From positions 434,001 through 498,000 of the forward strand of contig NZ_JAINWA010000003.1 in NCBI RefSeq assembly GCF_021021555.1: a DNA stretch of 64,000 nt, written 5' to 3'. Shown here piece by piece: positions 16,263-25,017 of the stretch; position 1 is the stretch's first letter, and each line of letters opens with the position of its first letter. Position numbers and translations under genes: made by a program. The notes beneath the pieces are model-generated. The model did not search any database. It was not told where the DNA came from and was given only the letters and a program-made list of their open reading frames with translations. Source of the stretch: Teretinema zuelzerae (GTDB lineage Bacteria; Spirochaetota; Spirochaetia; Treponematales; Treponemataceae).

Positions 16263-18131
16263 ATGAAAATTTCGGAACGCAGCCTCGTACTGTATAAAAC
16301 CCAAGCCGCAGTCGTAACCGGCTTATCTGGAGATAAAATCGATATTGAAACGCCGGGAGGATCGAAAAAAGTCCGCGAAAAGGACGTCGAACTCCTCCAC
16401 ATCGGCCCGGTGAAGAATCTCGACTCCGTTCTTCGCTCGAAAGTTCCTGAAGCCGACCTGACGGAAGCTTTTCTTTTTTTTCAGGGAGAAAGTCCTGCGC
16501 TGCAGGATATTATCGAGCTGGTCTGGGGCGCCTGCCCCGCTGAACAATGGTGGCCGATATGGCAATATCTCAGCGCATCATTCGAGTTCGTCTGCAAAAG
16601 TCCTGAATCACCCGTTTCAACGAGAACACCGGATGAAGTCCAGACGCTGAAAAACCGCTCTCGCGCGAAAGAAATGGAAGAAACGGAACGGGCAGCCTTC
16701 CTCGCGCGGCTCAAGGAAGTGCAAAACGGCAAACGGGAAACCCTCGATGCCGACGATTTCAGATATCTTCAGGAAGTCGAAGCGTTCGCCCTCGGGAAAA
16801 CCGATAAATCCAAAATTTTGAAAGACTCGGGCATCGCCGAAGATCAAGCGTCGGCCCACGATATTATGTTGAAAACAGGCTACTGGAAGACTCACTTTAA
16901 TCCCTGGCCCGCGCGCCATGGCTGCAGTTTGAAATCCGCATCGGTTCCGGTCAGCGCGCCGGATGATTCAAAAGAGCGCCTCGATTTGACCGCCCTCGAT
17001 TCATGGGCGATCGATAACGAATGGAGCAGCGATCCGGACGACGCAGTTTCAATAGAAGGCGACATTCTGTGGGTTCACGTCGCCGATCCTGCGGCCACAG
17101 TCGTTCCCGACTCGAGCGCCGACAAGGAAGCCCGTTCCCGGGGATCTACCCTCTATGTTCCCGAAGGCGCCTCGCGCATGCTCCATGAAGACTCTCTCGG
17201 GTTTTACGCCCTCGGTTTGACGGAAACATCGCGGGCTCTTTCATTCAGAATACGCTTCACCGAAACCGGCGCAATAGAAGAAGCCTCGATCCATAGAACT
17301 CTGGTGAAAGTAACCCGCCTCACCTACCGCCAGGCCACGGAAAGAAAGGACGAAAGCGGCCTGGCTCCCTTATTCGCCATAGCCAGAAGGAACATCGAAA
17401 GACGCAACGCCGCGGGAGCCGTTCAAATAGATTTGCCTGAGGTGCATTACTCGGTGAAGATGCCGGATGAGGGCGAACCGATCGTTTCGATAGAGCCTGT
17501 AGCGGAAGAAGAAGCGGCGGACATGGTCAGGGAAATGATGCTGCTCGCCGGCGAAGCTGCTGCCCGCTTCGCCTTTAAAAACAAGATTCCGTTTCAATAT
17601 GTGAGCCAGGAAGCTCCTGAAATCCCCAAAGACCTGCCGGAAGGGCTCGCCGGAGAATACCGGAAACGCCGCGGAATGAGGTCGAGAAAGGTCGGAACAA
17701 TCCCCGCGGATCACGCAGGCCTCGGCCTGGGAATGTACAGCCAGGTGACCAGCCCCTTGCGGCGGTACGGAGACCTGGTCTCGCACCAGCAGCTCCATCT
17801 GTTTCTGGACAAAAAGCCCCTCATGGATACCGACGATATGCTGACCCGAATCGCCGCGGGCGATTCGGCCGCCCGCGAATGCACGCTGGCTGAACGCGAA
17901 AGCAATATGCATTGGACTCTTGTCCGCCTATCACAAAACCCGCAATGGACGGGAACCGCCGTCGTTGTCGAGAAAAACGGCCCGCAGGCCGTAATCATGA
18001 TTCCCGAACTTGCCCGGGAAGCGCGAATCAATCTCAGAGATGACGCGCCCTTGAACAGCACGCTTGCCGTTCGTGCGGGCAACATACATCTATCTTCGCA
18101 AAGCGTAACTTTCATCCCCGTAGAAGACTGA
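16263..18131 (+). CDS. RNase II/RNB-family exoribonuclease
   Basis: 622 aa. The central RNB domain starts around residue 240 with DLTALDSWAIDNEWSSDPDDAVSIEGD, which supplies the aspartates that hold the catalytic magnesium in 3'-5' hydrolytic exoribonucleases. YVPEGASRMLHEDSLGFYALGL, RKVGTIPADHAGLGLGMYSQVTSPLRRYGDLVSHQQL and the final small beta region complete the family pattern. The N-terminal cold-shock-like domains are not typical of E. coli RNase II or RNase R, so it is better called RNB-family. Monocistronic; its 3' end faces the terminator of the ugpC-type gene. Confidence 0.88.
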   Translation: MKISERSLVLYKTQAAVVTGLSGDKIDIETPGGSKKVREKDVELLHIGPVKNLDSVLRSKVPEADLTEAFLFFQGESPALQDIIELVWGACPAEQWWPIWQYLSASFEFVCKSPESPVSTRTPDEVQTLKNRSRAKEMEETERAAFLARLKEVQNGKRETLDADDFRYLQEVEAFALGKTDKSKILKDSGIAEDQASAHDIMLKTGYWKTHFNPWPARHGCSLKSASVPVSAPDDSKERLDLTALDSWAIDNEWSSDPDDAVSIEGDILWVHVADPAATVVPDSSADKEARSRGSTLYVPEGASRMLHEDSLGFYALGLTETSRALSFRIRFTETGAIEEASIHRTLVKVTRLTYRQATERKDESGLAPLFAIARRNIERRNAAGAVQIDLPEVHYSVKMPDEGEPIVSIEPVAEEEAADMVREMMLLAGEAAARFAFKNKIPFQYVSQEAPEIPKDLPEGLAGEYRKRRGMRSRKVGTIPADHAGLGLGMYSQVTSPLRRYGDLVSHQQLHLFLDKKPLMDTDDMLTRIAAGDSAARECTLAERESNMHWTLVRLSQNPQWTGTAVVVEKNGPQAVIMIPELAREARINLRDDAPLNSTLAVRAGNIHLSSQSVTFIPVED

Positions 18132-18160
18132 CCTTCCGAAAACGAACGAAACCGGACATA

Positions 18161-18192
18161 AAAAAACCGGGACCCCGTAAAGGGTCCCGGTT
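18161..18192 (-). terminator. Intrinsic terminator of the UgpC/MsmX-type ATPase gene
   Basis: Perfect 11-bp stem, AACCGGGACCC (18165-18175) with GGGTCCCGGTT (18182-18192), 6-nt loop. The minus strand ends in a run of T (the A-run at 18161-18166 on the plus strand). Confidence 0.9.
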
Positions 18193-18294
18193 CGACAGGA
18201 ACGCGCTTTTTTGCAATTTCTATTCAGAATATCTGCCGCCGGGGGATCGCTTGGCTTACCCCCGGAAAACCGAAAATCCGAACAATCTATCAGC

Positions 18295-19407
18295 TTATTC
18301 CGATTTTACGTCGTCGCAGATGCTGCGCTCGGTTTCTTTGTCGAAGAACTTCGCCTTCTCCATAAGAGGTTCGAAGTTGACAGTGTCGCCGATCTGGAAA
18401 ATGATGTCGGGAGAGCAGCGGGCGATAACTTGCTGGTTCTTGGTAGCAAGATACAGGTGGGTTTCGGCTCCGAGGGGCTCCTTGACGGAAACCTTCATCT
18501 GCATATTGTTCTTTCCTGCGGGTGACTTGAGATAGGTCATGTCTTCCGGGCGGATTCCGAAATATACTTCCTTGCCGATGTAGTCCTTGAGGATCTTCTG
18601 TTGGTCTGCGGTAGGAACGAGCTCGAAAGAGCCTTCGTCTGCGACCAGCTGTCCGCCCTTCTCGAGGATCTTCACGGAGAGGAAGTTCATGGGCGGGGAT
18701 CCGATGAATCCGGCTACGAACTTGTTGATAGGATGATTGTAGAGATACAGCGGAGAGCCGATCTGCTGAACTTTTCCGTCCTTCATAACGACGATCTTGT
18801 CGCCCATGGTCATGGCTTCTACCTGATCGTGGGTTACGTAGATCATGGTTGCCTTGAGGCGGTTGTGAAGATCGGAGATCTCCGCGCGCATCTGAACGCG
18901 GAGCTTCGCGTCGAGGTTGGAAAGGGGCTCGTCGAAAAGGAATACCTTGGGATTGCGCACGATCGCGCGGCCTACGGCGACGCGCTGGCGCTGACCGCCG
19001 GAAAGAGCCTTCGGCTTGCGGTCGAGGAGCTTTTCGATATCGAGGATGCGGGCGGCTTCGTTAACGCGGCGCTCGATTTCCTTCTTGTCGGTCTTGCGGA
19101 TCTTGAGACCGAAGGCCATGTTGTCGTATACGGTCATGTGGGGATACAAGGCATAGTTCTGGAAAACCATCGCGATGTTGCGGTCTTTGGGAGGAACATC
19201 GTTCATCCTCTCGCCGTCGATGAACAGTTCGCCTTCGGAAATTTCTTCCAGACCGGCAACCATTCGAAGGGTTGTGGACTTTCCGCAACCGGACGGTCCG
19301 ACGAATACGACGAATTCCTGATCGTCGACCACGATGTTGGCATTATCCACGGCGCGCACGTTGCCATCGTACACTTTGCCGATGCCTTTAAGTTCTACCT
19401 TTGCCAT
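18295..19407 (-). CDS. ugpC: Sugar ABC transporter ATP-binding protein (UgpC/MsmX/MalK type)
   Basis: 370 aa. Walker A VGPSGCGKST (about 37-46), Q-loop FQNYALYPHM, signature LSGGQRQR, Walker B VFLFDEPLSNLD and H-loop VTHDQ. A C-terminal TOBE/OB region (about 245-370, with GIRPEDM) is typical of the carbohydrate-uptake CUT1 family. No permease or binding-protein gene is adjacent, so it is probably a shared ATPase serving several sugar transporters, as MsmX does in Bacillus; that is inference. SD AAGGAGG precedes ATG 19407. Own strong promoter and terminator. Confidence 0.9.
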   Translation of the reverse strand: MAKVELKGIGKVYDGNVRAVDNANIVVDDQEFVVFVGPSGCGKSTTLRMVAGLEEISEGELFIDGERMNDVPPKDRNIAMVFQNYALYPHMTVYDNMAFGLKIRKTDKKEIERRVNEAARILDIEKLLDRKPKALSGGQRQRVAVGRAIVRNPKVFLFDEPLSNLDAKLRVQMRAEISDLHNRLKATMIYVTHDQVEAMTMGDKIVVMKDGKVQQIGSPLYLYNHPINKFVAGFIGSPPMNFLSVKILEKGGQLVADEGSFELVPTADQQKILKDYIGKEVYFGIRPEDMTYLKSPAGKNNMQMKVSVKEPLGAETHLYLATKNQQVIARCSPDIIFQIGDTVNFEPLMEKAKFFDKETERSICDDVKSE

Positions 19408-19441
19408 TTAAGGCCTCCTTGGGAGTTATCTTATTAGGACT

Positions 19442-19470
19442 ATTTTACGGTCAATATCGCCGGTTGTCAA
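19442..19470 (-). promoter_or_regulatory. Strong sigma-70-type promoter of the ABC ATPase gene
   Basis: -35 TTGACA (perfect, 19465-19470), 17 bp spacer, -10 TAAAAT (19442-19447). The -35 overlaps the stop codon of the upstream DUF554 gene. Confidence 0.75.
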
Positions 19471-20249
19471 ACAAAAAGTTCGGCAATTCTTGAAATGAAC
19501 GGATCGAGCAGCACGAACAGGGTAAGGATGATCAGGCCGGGCAGATAGTTCGCCGTTTTCAGTTTTTTCAGTTCGAGAAGGTTGATTCCGATCATGATGA
19601 CCAGAGCGCCTCCGAGTCCGGTCAGTTCAGAAATCATCTGCTCCGAGACCCAGGGCTTGATCCATTCTGAAAGCAGCGTCAACGCGCCCTGATACGCTAA
19701 CAGGGAAAGAGCCGAGAAAGCGGTGCCGATTCCCATCGCGGCGCTGAATACGATCGCCATGAAGCCGTCAAGAACTGATTTGGTGTACAAGATCGTATAG
19801 TCGCCCTCGGTACCGGCCTTGAACGAACCGACTATAGCCATCGCTCCGACGCAGAAGAGCACCGACGCGTTGAGAAACGCGTAGGCGAACCGGGATTCTT
19901 CCGGAACCGCCGCGGAATCTGAAGAAAGCTCGCCCTCGGACTGCGCGGATGCTTTTGCCCGAGCCTTCTTTTTACCTCCCCCGAAATGGTATTCGAGGAA
20001 TCTGCCGAAGGCGAGGATCTTTCCGTCGATGTCCCACCATGCGCCCAACAGCCCGCCGATGATCAGCGAGAGCGCCATATAGATGATGTTCTGGGTTTTA
20101 AAGGCCATCTGCATGCCGATAACCAGGGTGATTACGCCCGCGGCTGATGAGATGACCGACGAAATTTCGGCAGTGATTTTACGGGCGAACAGAATACCGG
20201 CCATTGTGCCTAAAATGACGGCAATGCAGTTTACGAATGTAGCTATCAT
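19467..20249 (-). CDS. DUF554-family integral membrane protein
   Basis: 260 aa. The N-terminus MIATFVNCIAVILGTMAGILFARKI and the glycine-rich GGLLGAWWDIDGKI block match the DUF554 (YdfK-like) family. About six to seven hydrophobic segments flank a charged cytosolic loop (about residues 92-125, GGGKKKARAKAS...). Molecular function is not established for the family; an uptake role is sometimes suggested. No SD. The promoter and a 16-bp palindrome run right up to the start codon (20251-20288). The stop overlaps the promoter of the ABC ATPase gene. Confidence 0.8.
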   Translation of the reverse strand: MIATFVNCIAVILGTMAGILFARKITAEISSVISSAAGVITLVIGMQMAFKTQNIIYMALSLIIGGLLGAWWDIDGKILAFGRFLEYHFGGGKKKARAKASAQSEGELSSDSAAVPEESRFAYAFLNASVLFCVGAMAIVGSFKAGTEGDYTILYTKSVLDGFMAIVFSAAMGIGTAFSALSLLAYQGALTLLSEWIKPWVSEQMISELTGLGGALVIMIGINLLELKKLKTANYLPGLIILTLFVLLDPFISRIAELFV

Positions 20250-20250
20250 G

Positions 20251-20288
20251 ATACTATCGATAGTATCGAGGGGCTATCGAACTGTCAA
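20251..20288 (-). promoter_or_regulatory. Promoter plus operator-like palindrome of the DUF554 gene
   Basis: -35 TTGACA (perfect, 20283-20288), 17 bp spacer, -10 TACTAT (20260-20265). The perfect palindrome ATACTATCGATAGTAT (20251-20266) covers the -10 and the predicted start and ends 1 bp before ATG 20249. TCGATA occurs three times in the upstream strand. A repressor or self-folding site is likely. Confidence 0.6.
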
Positions 20289-20314
20289 TGCGAGAGCCGT
20301 CGATGAGAGAGCCG

Positions 20315-21472
20315 TCAAGCCCTGGAGAACCTCTTGCGGGAAGCGAAAAAGATTCCGATTCCGACGAGGGGACACAAACTGAACAGCACGAACAGAGGCC
20401 GGTAACCAAGGGAGTCAATGATGATTCCGCCGCCGATATTTCCCAGAACCGAAGCGAGTCCGACCGAGACCGATGTATACAGAGTCAGGCCGACCACCAT
20501 GAGCCGCTTGGGAGCGCGTTCGGAGACGAAAACCACCGCTGCCGGATGGAAAAGGCCGAAACAGACGGAGTGAAACAGCTGTCCAGCAACCGCGCCTCCA
20601 AAGGATGGGAACACGGCGTATACCAGATTCCGCACGGTAATAGCCGCGAGCGAAAGCAGCAGAATCCGCTTGGTGCCCCACCGCCGGATGAACCAGCCTG
20701 AAAGAAACATGAACGGCACTTCTGCCGCGGCCGACAGCGCCCAAAGACCGGCGTAGGACTGCAGATGAAGGTATTCCTGCACATACAGCGAAAAGAAGCG
20801 CTGGGTCGGCGTCATGCCGAGAAAACCGAAAAAGATAAGTGAAATGCCGGCCCAGAAAGCGGGAGGAAATTCTGAAAGCATTTTCACCCCCCGTTCTGAA
20901 GCGGGAGATTCAATGCTTACGGGGGCTTCAGGATATTTCTTCAGCAAACCGGGCAGCAGGAGAACCGACAGAGAAAAGAGAATCGCCGGGAAGCCTATCC
21001 AAAAGGCGATCGAAGCCGGGGATTCGGCATTCACTAATGGAGTGAACTGGAGAAGGAGGGTGATGCAGACGAAGCCGATGCTTCCCATAACCCGCACTTT
21101 TCCGTAATTGACGCCGTCGTGGGCGAGGATGCGGTTTACCAGGGCGTCGGCGACGGGAACGGCGCCCTTATAGCCAAGAGCGAACAGAGACAAAACAAGG
21201 GCGGTCGCCCATGCGTTCCTGAAGGCAACCAGAGGAGGCAATACTGCGGCCATTAGCAGCCCCAGGAGGATCATCACCTGGCCGTAGTTTCCTTTCCGGT
21301 CCACGCGGGAACTGATGAATATCGGGAAGACGAGTCCAGCGGCTTCGAAAAGCCCCTGCAAAAAACCGATCATGGTGGCTGTATAGCCCAAGCGGAATAA
21401 AAGAATCGGGAGATATGCGTTCACCACGCCGTAGACGCTGAAAAGAAGAAACAGAGGCAAACCCATCAACAT
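20315..21472 (-). CDS. Major facilitator superfamily transporter
   Basis: 385 aa from ATG 21472 (SD GGAG 8 nt upstream). About 12 hydrophobic segments in two halves. It starts MLMGLPLFLLFSVYGVVNAYLPILLFRLGYTATMIGFLQGLFEAAGLVF, and the loop FISSRVDRKGNYGQVMIL sits in the position of the MFS 2-3 loop. The general layout resembles the LacY-like/MFS_1 'nucleoside/sugar symporter' group, but the substrate cannot be read. It begins 2 bp after the stop of the ferritin/VIT1 gene, so the two form an operon. Confidence 0.82.
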   Translation of the reverse strand: MLMGLPLFLLFSVYGVVNAYLPILLFRLGYTATMIGFLQGLFEAAGLVFPIFISSRVDRKGNYGQVMILLGLLMAAVLPPLVAFRNAWATALVLSLFALGYKGAVPVADALVNRILAHDGVNYGKVRVMGSIGFVCITLLLQFTPLVNAESPASIAFWIGFPAILFSLSVLLLPGLLKKYPEAPVSIESPASERGVKMLSEFPPAFWAGISLIFFGFLGMTPTQRFFSLYVQEYLHLQSYAGLWALSAAAEVPFMFLSGWFIRRWGTKRILLLSLAAITVRNLVYAVFPSFGGAVAGQLFHSVCFGLFHPAAVVFVSERAPKRLMVVGLTLYTSVSVGLASVLGNIGGGIIIDSLGYRPLFVLFSLCPLVGIGIFFASRKRFSRA

Positions 21473-21474
21473 GC

Positions 21475-22359
21475 TTAAATCTCCACTCCGAGAAACTGTT
21501 TCACGAGAACGCCGACGCCGAAGGAAAGCAGAGTGACGCCGAGGCTCACCGCAAGCATTTCGAGGAAATGCCGGCGGAACGGGAGATCCCTCGCGGTGCA
21601 CAAATAGAAATTGAAGCCGAGAATAATGACGACGACGATCGCCAGGGTGATCGCAAGGGCTGCGATAAAGTTTGCGGTCAGAAAGAACGGCAGAACGAGC
21701 AGAACCACGGTAACCAGATACGCGCCGCCGGTATAAAGGGCGGACTTGCCCGGCTTCACCGAACCGTCGCCCTCGGATCTTTGCGAAAGATATTCCGAAG
21801 ACGCCATTGAAAAGGCGGCGGAAATGCCGGTGATCAAACCGGTCATCGCGATGAGGCGCGTGTTCTGGAAGGCGAAGGTGAAGCCCGCCAGGGCTCCGGT
21901 TAATTCGACGAGGGCGTCGTTCAATCCGAGGACGACGGAACCGGCGTAGCGCAGGCGCTCCTCGTCGATCATGGCCATCAGCTCCTGTTCATGGCGGTGT
22001 TCCTCATCGATGATCTGCTGGACGTCGGGAAATTCCTCAAGAACGGTCAAATATCCGCCCTGGGCTTCGGATTCGCTTTTTTCAAGAAGTTTAATCGCGA
22101 AGGTCAGGCCGATAAAACGAGCCAGAAAAACGAAAAACGACACGAATAAAAAGGACGGCGCAATGCGTTTGCCGGTGACTGCTTCCCAGCGGGCTGCGTG
22201 TTTTTGTTCTTCCGCGGCTATTTGAATCAGGACATCGGCGTTAGCCCTGTCCGGTATTATTTTTGCGATTCTGTTATAAATTGCCGCGCTGTTGACCTCG
22301 TCTTTTTGGAACGTGATCAGTTTGTCGAGTACATCGCGAGAAAGATTCTGTTTTGTCAT
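21475..22359 (-). CDS. Ferritin-like/VIT1 fusion membrane protein (MbfA-like iron or manganese transporter)
   Basis: 294 aa from ATG 22359 (SD GGAG). The N-terminal rubrerythrin-like diiron domain (about residues 1-130) shows FQKDEVNSAAIY, AAEEQKHAARWE and IIDEEHRHEQELM, giving the E, ExxH, E, ExxH ligand pattern. The C-terminal CCC1/VIT1 domain (about 135-294) has GSVVLGLNDALVELTGALAGFTFAF and several transmembrane helices. Proteins with this architecture (MbfA) export iron and protect against peroxide in alpha-proteobacteria; here the role is inferred by architecture. Operon with the MFS gene. Confidence 0.85.
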   Translation of the reverse strand: MTKQNLSRDVLDKLITFQKDEVNSAAIYNRIAKIIPDRANADVLIQIAAEEQKHAARWEAVTGKRIAPSFLFVSFFVFLARFIGLTFAIKLLEKSESEAQGGYLTVLEEFPDVQQIIDEEHRHEQELMAMIDEERLRYAGSVVLGLNDALVELTGALAGFTFAFQNTRLIAMTGLITGISAAFSMASSEYLSQRSEGDGSVKPGKSALYTGGAYLVTVVLLVLPFFLTANFIAALAITLAIVVVIILGFNFYLCTARDLPFRRHFLEMLAVSLGVTLLSFGVGVLVKQFLGVEI

Positions 22360-22494
22360 ATGAAGCTCCTCTCCGCACAGGGTAACGGAAGGCCGGCAAG
22401 CTTGCAAGACCCGGCGGAAAGGACTGTCCGCAGGAGCCTGCAGCAGCTGCAAGCTCCGTACGGAAAACTGCTTAACGCAACGATTCGGAGCGGA

Positions 22495-22941
22495 TTAAAA
22501 CACTGCTTCGCTTTCGATTTCGCTTTCTTCGGGAATTTCCGCGACCATATACGATATCAGGTCTGAATCGTCCTTCGAGGCTGAAGAGCCCGGCTTGCCG
22601 GCGTCCGGCGTCTTGAAACGGGGCTTGAATTCGACATGCTCTGCGACGACCTTCACCTTGCTGTAGTTTTTTCCGTCGGCGCCTGTCCAGCGGTCCTGCT
22701 TCAAACGGCCGACAACGCGCACGCCGCGTCCCTTGCCGCAATTCTTTCCGCATGCTTCGGCCAGCTTCGACCAGCTTTCAACCTCGAAAAACGAAGTTTC
22801 CTGTTCGTACTCGTCGTCTTGTTTGAAATAACGATTCGAAGCAATGGAAAAGTTGCAGACCGAGCTGCCCCGCGGGGTTTCCTTCAAAACAGGATCGCGC
22901 ACGACGTTACCTTCGATCAAAATAGAATTAAGAGCATTCAT
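22495..22941 (-). CDS. ssb: Single-stranded DNA-binding protein
   Basis: 148 aa from ATG 22941 (GGAGG 7 nt upstream; the TTG one codon earlier is less likely). OB fold: MNALNSILIEGNVVRDPVLKETPRGSSVCNFSIASNRYF, then FFEVESWSKLAEACGKNCGKGRGVRVVGRLKQDRW. The C-terminal tail is acidic but ends SEAVF rather than the classic DDDIPF tip; the hydrophobic-terminal acidic character is still there. A hairpin-forming leader precedes it. Confidence 0.9.
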   Translation of the reverse strand: MNALNSILIEGNVVRDPVLKETPRGSSVCNFSIASNRYFKQDDEYEQETSFFEVESWSKLAEACGKNCGKGRGVRVVGRLKQDRWTGADGKNYSKVKVVAEHVEFKPRFKTPDAGKPGSSASKDDSDLISYMVAEIPEESEIESEAVF

Positions 22942-22965
22942 CAATATTCCTCCGAGATAGTATTG

Positions 22966-23009
22966 CCGGAAGCGAAGGACATCGGGCCCAATGCGTTTCT
23001 TCGCTCCGG
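22966..23009 (-). promoter_or_regulatory. Hairpin in the ssb 5' region
   Basis: CCGGAAGCGAAG (22966-22977) and CTTCGCTCCGG (22999-23009) can pair over 11 bp with one bulge, between the argH stop and the ssb SD. No T-run follows on the minus strand, so it is more likely a leader structure than a terminator. Confidence 0.4.
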
Positions 23010-23053
23010 CTTACCGGTTCTATAGGAGGATATCTGGTTTTCTGCCCGGCGGA

Positions 23054-24460
23054 TCACAGAGGAAGGCGGTTTTTTATCACGAAATCGTTCAAGGCGGCGA
23101 TCTGTTCGCGGACGCGGTCGGGATTCGGGCCGCCGGGAAGATCGCGGGCCTTCACGCAAGAGGCCGGTTCGAGCAAAGGATACACGTCGGGCTCTATGAG
23201 ATCCGAATGAATCTTCATGCGGTCGAGGGGCAGATCGATCATGTCAGGGATTCCGGAATCGATGCACTCGCGGACGACTCCCGCGGCCGCGGCATGAGCT
23301 TTCCGGAACGGCAGGCCTTTGCGCACCAGATAATCTGCAAGATCGGTAGCGTTCGCGTGGCCCCCCGTGCAGGAGGACTCGAGGCGCTCCGTATTCCAGC
23401 GGATCGATGCGACCATGTGGGTGAATATTCTCAGGCAGGAAAAAGCCGTGTCGTACGCGTCGAAAAGATTTTCCTTGTCCTCCTGCATATCCTTGTTGTA
23501 GGAAAGCGGCAGGCCCTTCATCATGGTGAACAGGGCTATCAGATCGCCGTACACCCTGCCCGTCTTGCCGCGGATGACTTCCGCGAAATCGGGATTCTTT
23601 TTTTGAGGCATGATGCTCGAACCGGTGGACCACTTTTCCGAAAGCTCGATGAATTTGAACTCTTCGGTCGACCAGATGATGATCTCTTCGCAGTAGCGGG
23701 AAAGATGGGTCATCAGGATCGCGATGGCGGAGGCAAGCTCGAGGCAGTAGTCCCGGTCCGATACGGCGTCGAGGGAGTTTTCCGTGAGGGCGGAAAAGCC
23801 CAGTTCGTCGGCGACGAGGCGCCTGTCCAAGGGCAACCCGGTGCCGGCGAGAGCGCCCGACCCAAGAGGCATGCGGTCGATGCGCGCGAGAGCGTCGGAG
23901 AAACGGCCGTAGTCGCGCACGAGGGGCCACGACCAGGCGCACAGATGATGGGCGAGCGTCACGGGTTGCGCGCGCTGAAGATGGGTGTAGCCCGTCATCA
24001 GGGTTTCCGTGTGTTTCGAGGCGATGGACGAGAGAGTCTCGACGAGAGAGAGAATTCCGGTTTGAAGCTCGGGCACGATCCTTCTGAGATAGAGCCGTTC
24101 GTCCAGGGCGACCTGGTCGTTCCGGCTGCGGCCGGTGTGCACCTTGCGTCCTGCGTCTCCGAGCCGTTCGGTCAGCACGCCTTCGACGAAGCTGTGAATA
24201 TCCTCGGCCGCCCAGTCGATCTTTAGGGAGCCTGATTCGAGTTCTCCGTATATGGAGCGGAGCTCCTTGACTATGGCCGCCGATTCATCTGCCGGAATTA
24301 TTCCCGCCTTTCCGAGCATGAGGGCATGCGCGATGCTGCCGCGAACATCGTCCAGGGCCATGCGGGAATCGATCCCGATCGATGATTGAAACGCCAGCGC
24401 GTCGGCGTCGGGTCCGTCTGAAAAACGACCATGCCACAGGGGAGATTTTTTTTCGCTCAT
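23054..24460 (-). CDS. argH: Argininosuccinate lyase
   Basis: 468 aa. Splits argininosuccinate into arginine and fumarate, the last step of arginine synthesis. Signature GSSIMPQKKNPDFAEV of the fumarase/aspartase superfamily is present, plus HTGRSRNDQVALDERLYLR and TGYTHLQRAQPVTLAHHL. The start overlaps the flavin-reductase-like stop (ATGA, 24457-24460). It is separated from argG by three non-arginine genes but transcribed the same way. Confidence 0.96.
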   Translation of the reverse strand: MSEKKSPLWHGRFSDGPDADALAFQSSIGIDSRMALDDVRGSIAHALMLGKAGIIPADESAAIVKELRSIYGELESGSLKIDWAAEDIHSFVEGVLTERLGDAGRKVHTGRSRNDQVALDERLYLRRIVPELQTGILSLVETLSSIASKHTETLMTGYTHLQRAQPVTLAHHLCAWSWPLVRDYGRFSDALARIDRMPLGSGALAGTGLPLDRRLVADELGFSALTENSLDAVSDRDYCLELASAIAILMTHLSRYCEEIIIWSTEEFKFIELSEKWSTGSSIMPQKKNPDFAEVIRGKTGRVYGDLIALFTMMKGLPLSYNKDMQEDKENLFDAYDTAFSCLRIFTHMVASIRWNTERLESSCTGGHANATDLADYLVRKGLPFRKAHAAAAGVVRECIDSGIPDMIDLPLDRMKIHSDLIEPDVYPLLEPASCVKARDLPGGPNPDRVREQIAALNDFVIKNRLPL

Positions 24461-25017
24461 TTTGCAGTCCTCGCTTCGTCGTTGCCCGCAGCCGGAGTCC
24501 AGCAGCGGAGAATTTCGCAGATGTACATCCGGTGATAATCCTTCAGTTCGTAAAAGGAATCCAGGCCTTTATCGATAAAACAGGCAGGGCTCATATCCTG
24601 CGCGTAGATTTTACGGCAGACAAGGGAAAACCTCGCCTGGGAAAATCCGACGGCGCCCGGCTCGAGCACAACCGGTTCGATTCCGGCGGCCTCAGCTTTG
24701 TCCGTATCCCGGCCGCTTACGCTCCCGCAGATCTGCAGGGCTTTTTTATGTTCAGGACCGAAAAACGAAAAAGTCAGAAGGGGCTCGCGTTCAGCAAACG
24801 GAAAGGTATGGCGGGTCGGCCTGATGACGCAGGAGACGGTTCTGCGGTTCCAGTGCACCCCGAACCCTCCCCATGACGCGGTCATGGCGTTCCATTCGTT
24901 TCTCGAGGTTCCGGTTCCGGCGCTTATCAGCATCCACTCATGGCCGATTGAGGTAAACGGCTGTACAAGAGATTCCAGCAAAGGGCCGGAGGCGTCGCAG
25001 CTTGCGAATCGAGCCAT
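24457..25017 (-). CDS. Flavin reductase-like FMN-binding split-barrel protein
   Basis: 186 aa. The segment MLISAGTGTSRNEWNAMTASWGGFGVHWNRRTVSCVIRPTRHTFPF follows the pattern of flavin reductase-like domain proteins (strand with N-x-M-T-x-x-W, then the RPTR/T-block that contacts FMN). KKALQICGSVSGRDTDKAEAAGI and PACFIDKGLDSFYELKDYHRMYICEI complete the fold. It likely binds FMN; substrate unknown. It overlaps both neighbours (TGATG with the DUF368 gene, ATGA with argH), so it is tightly coupled inside the arginine cluster without an obvious arginine role. Confidence 0.75.
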   Translation of the reverse strand: MARFASCDASGPLLESLVQPFTSIGHEWMLISAGTGTSRNEWNAMTASWGGFGVHWNRRTVSCVIRPTRHTFPFAEREPLLTFSFFGPEHKKALQICGSVSGRDTDKAEAAGIEPVVLEPGAVGFSQARFSLVCRKIYAQDMSPACFIDKGLDSFYELKDYHRMYICEILRCWTPAAGNDEARTAK

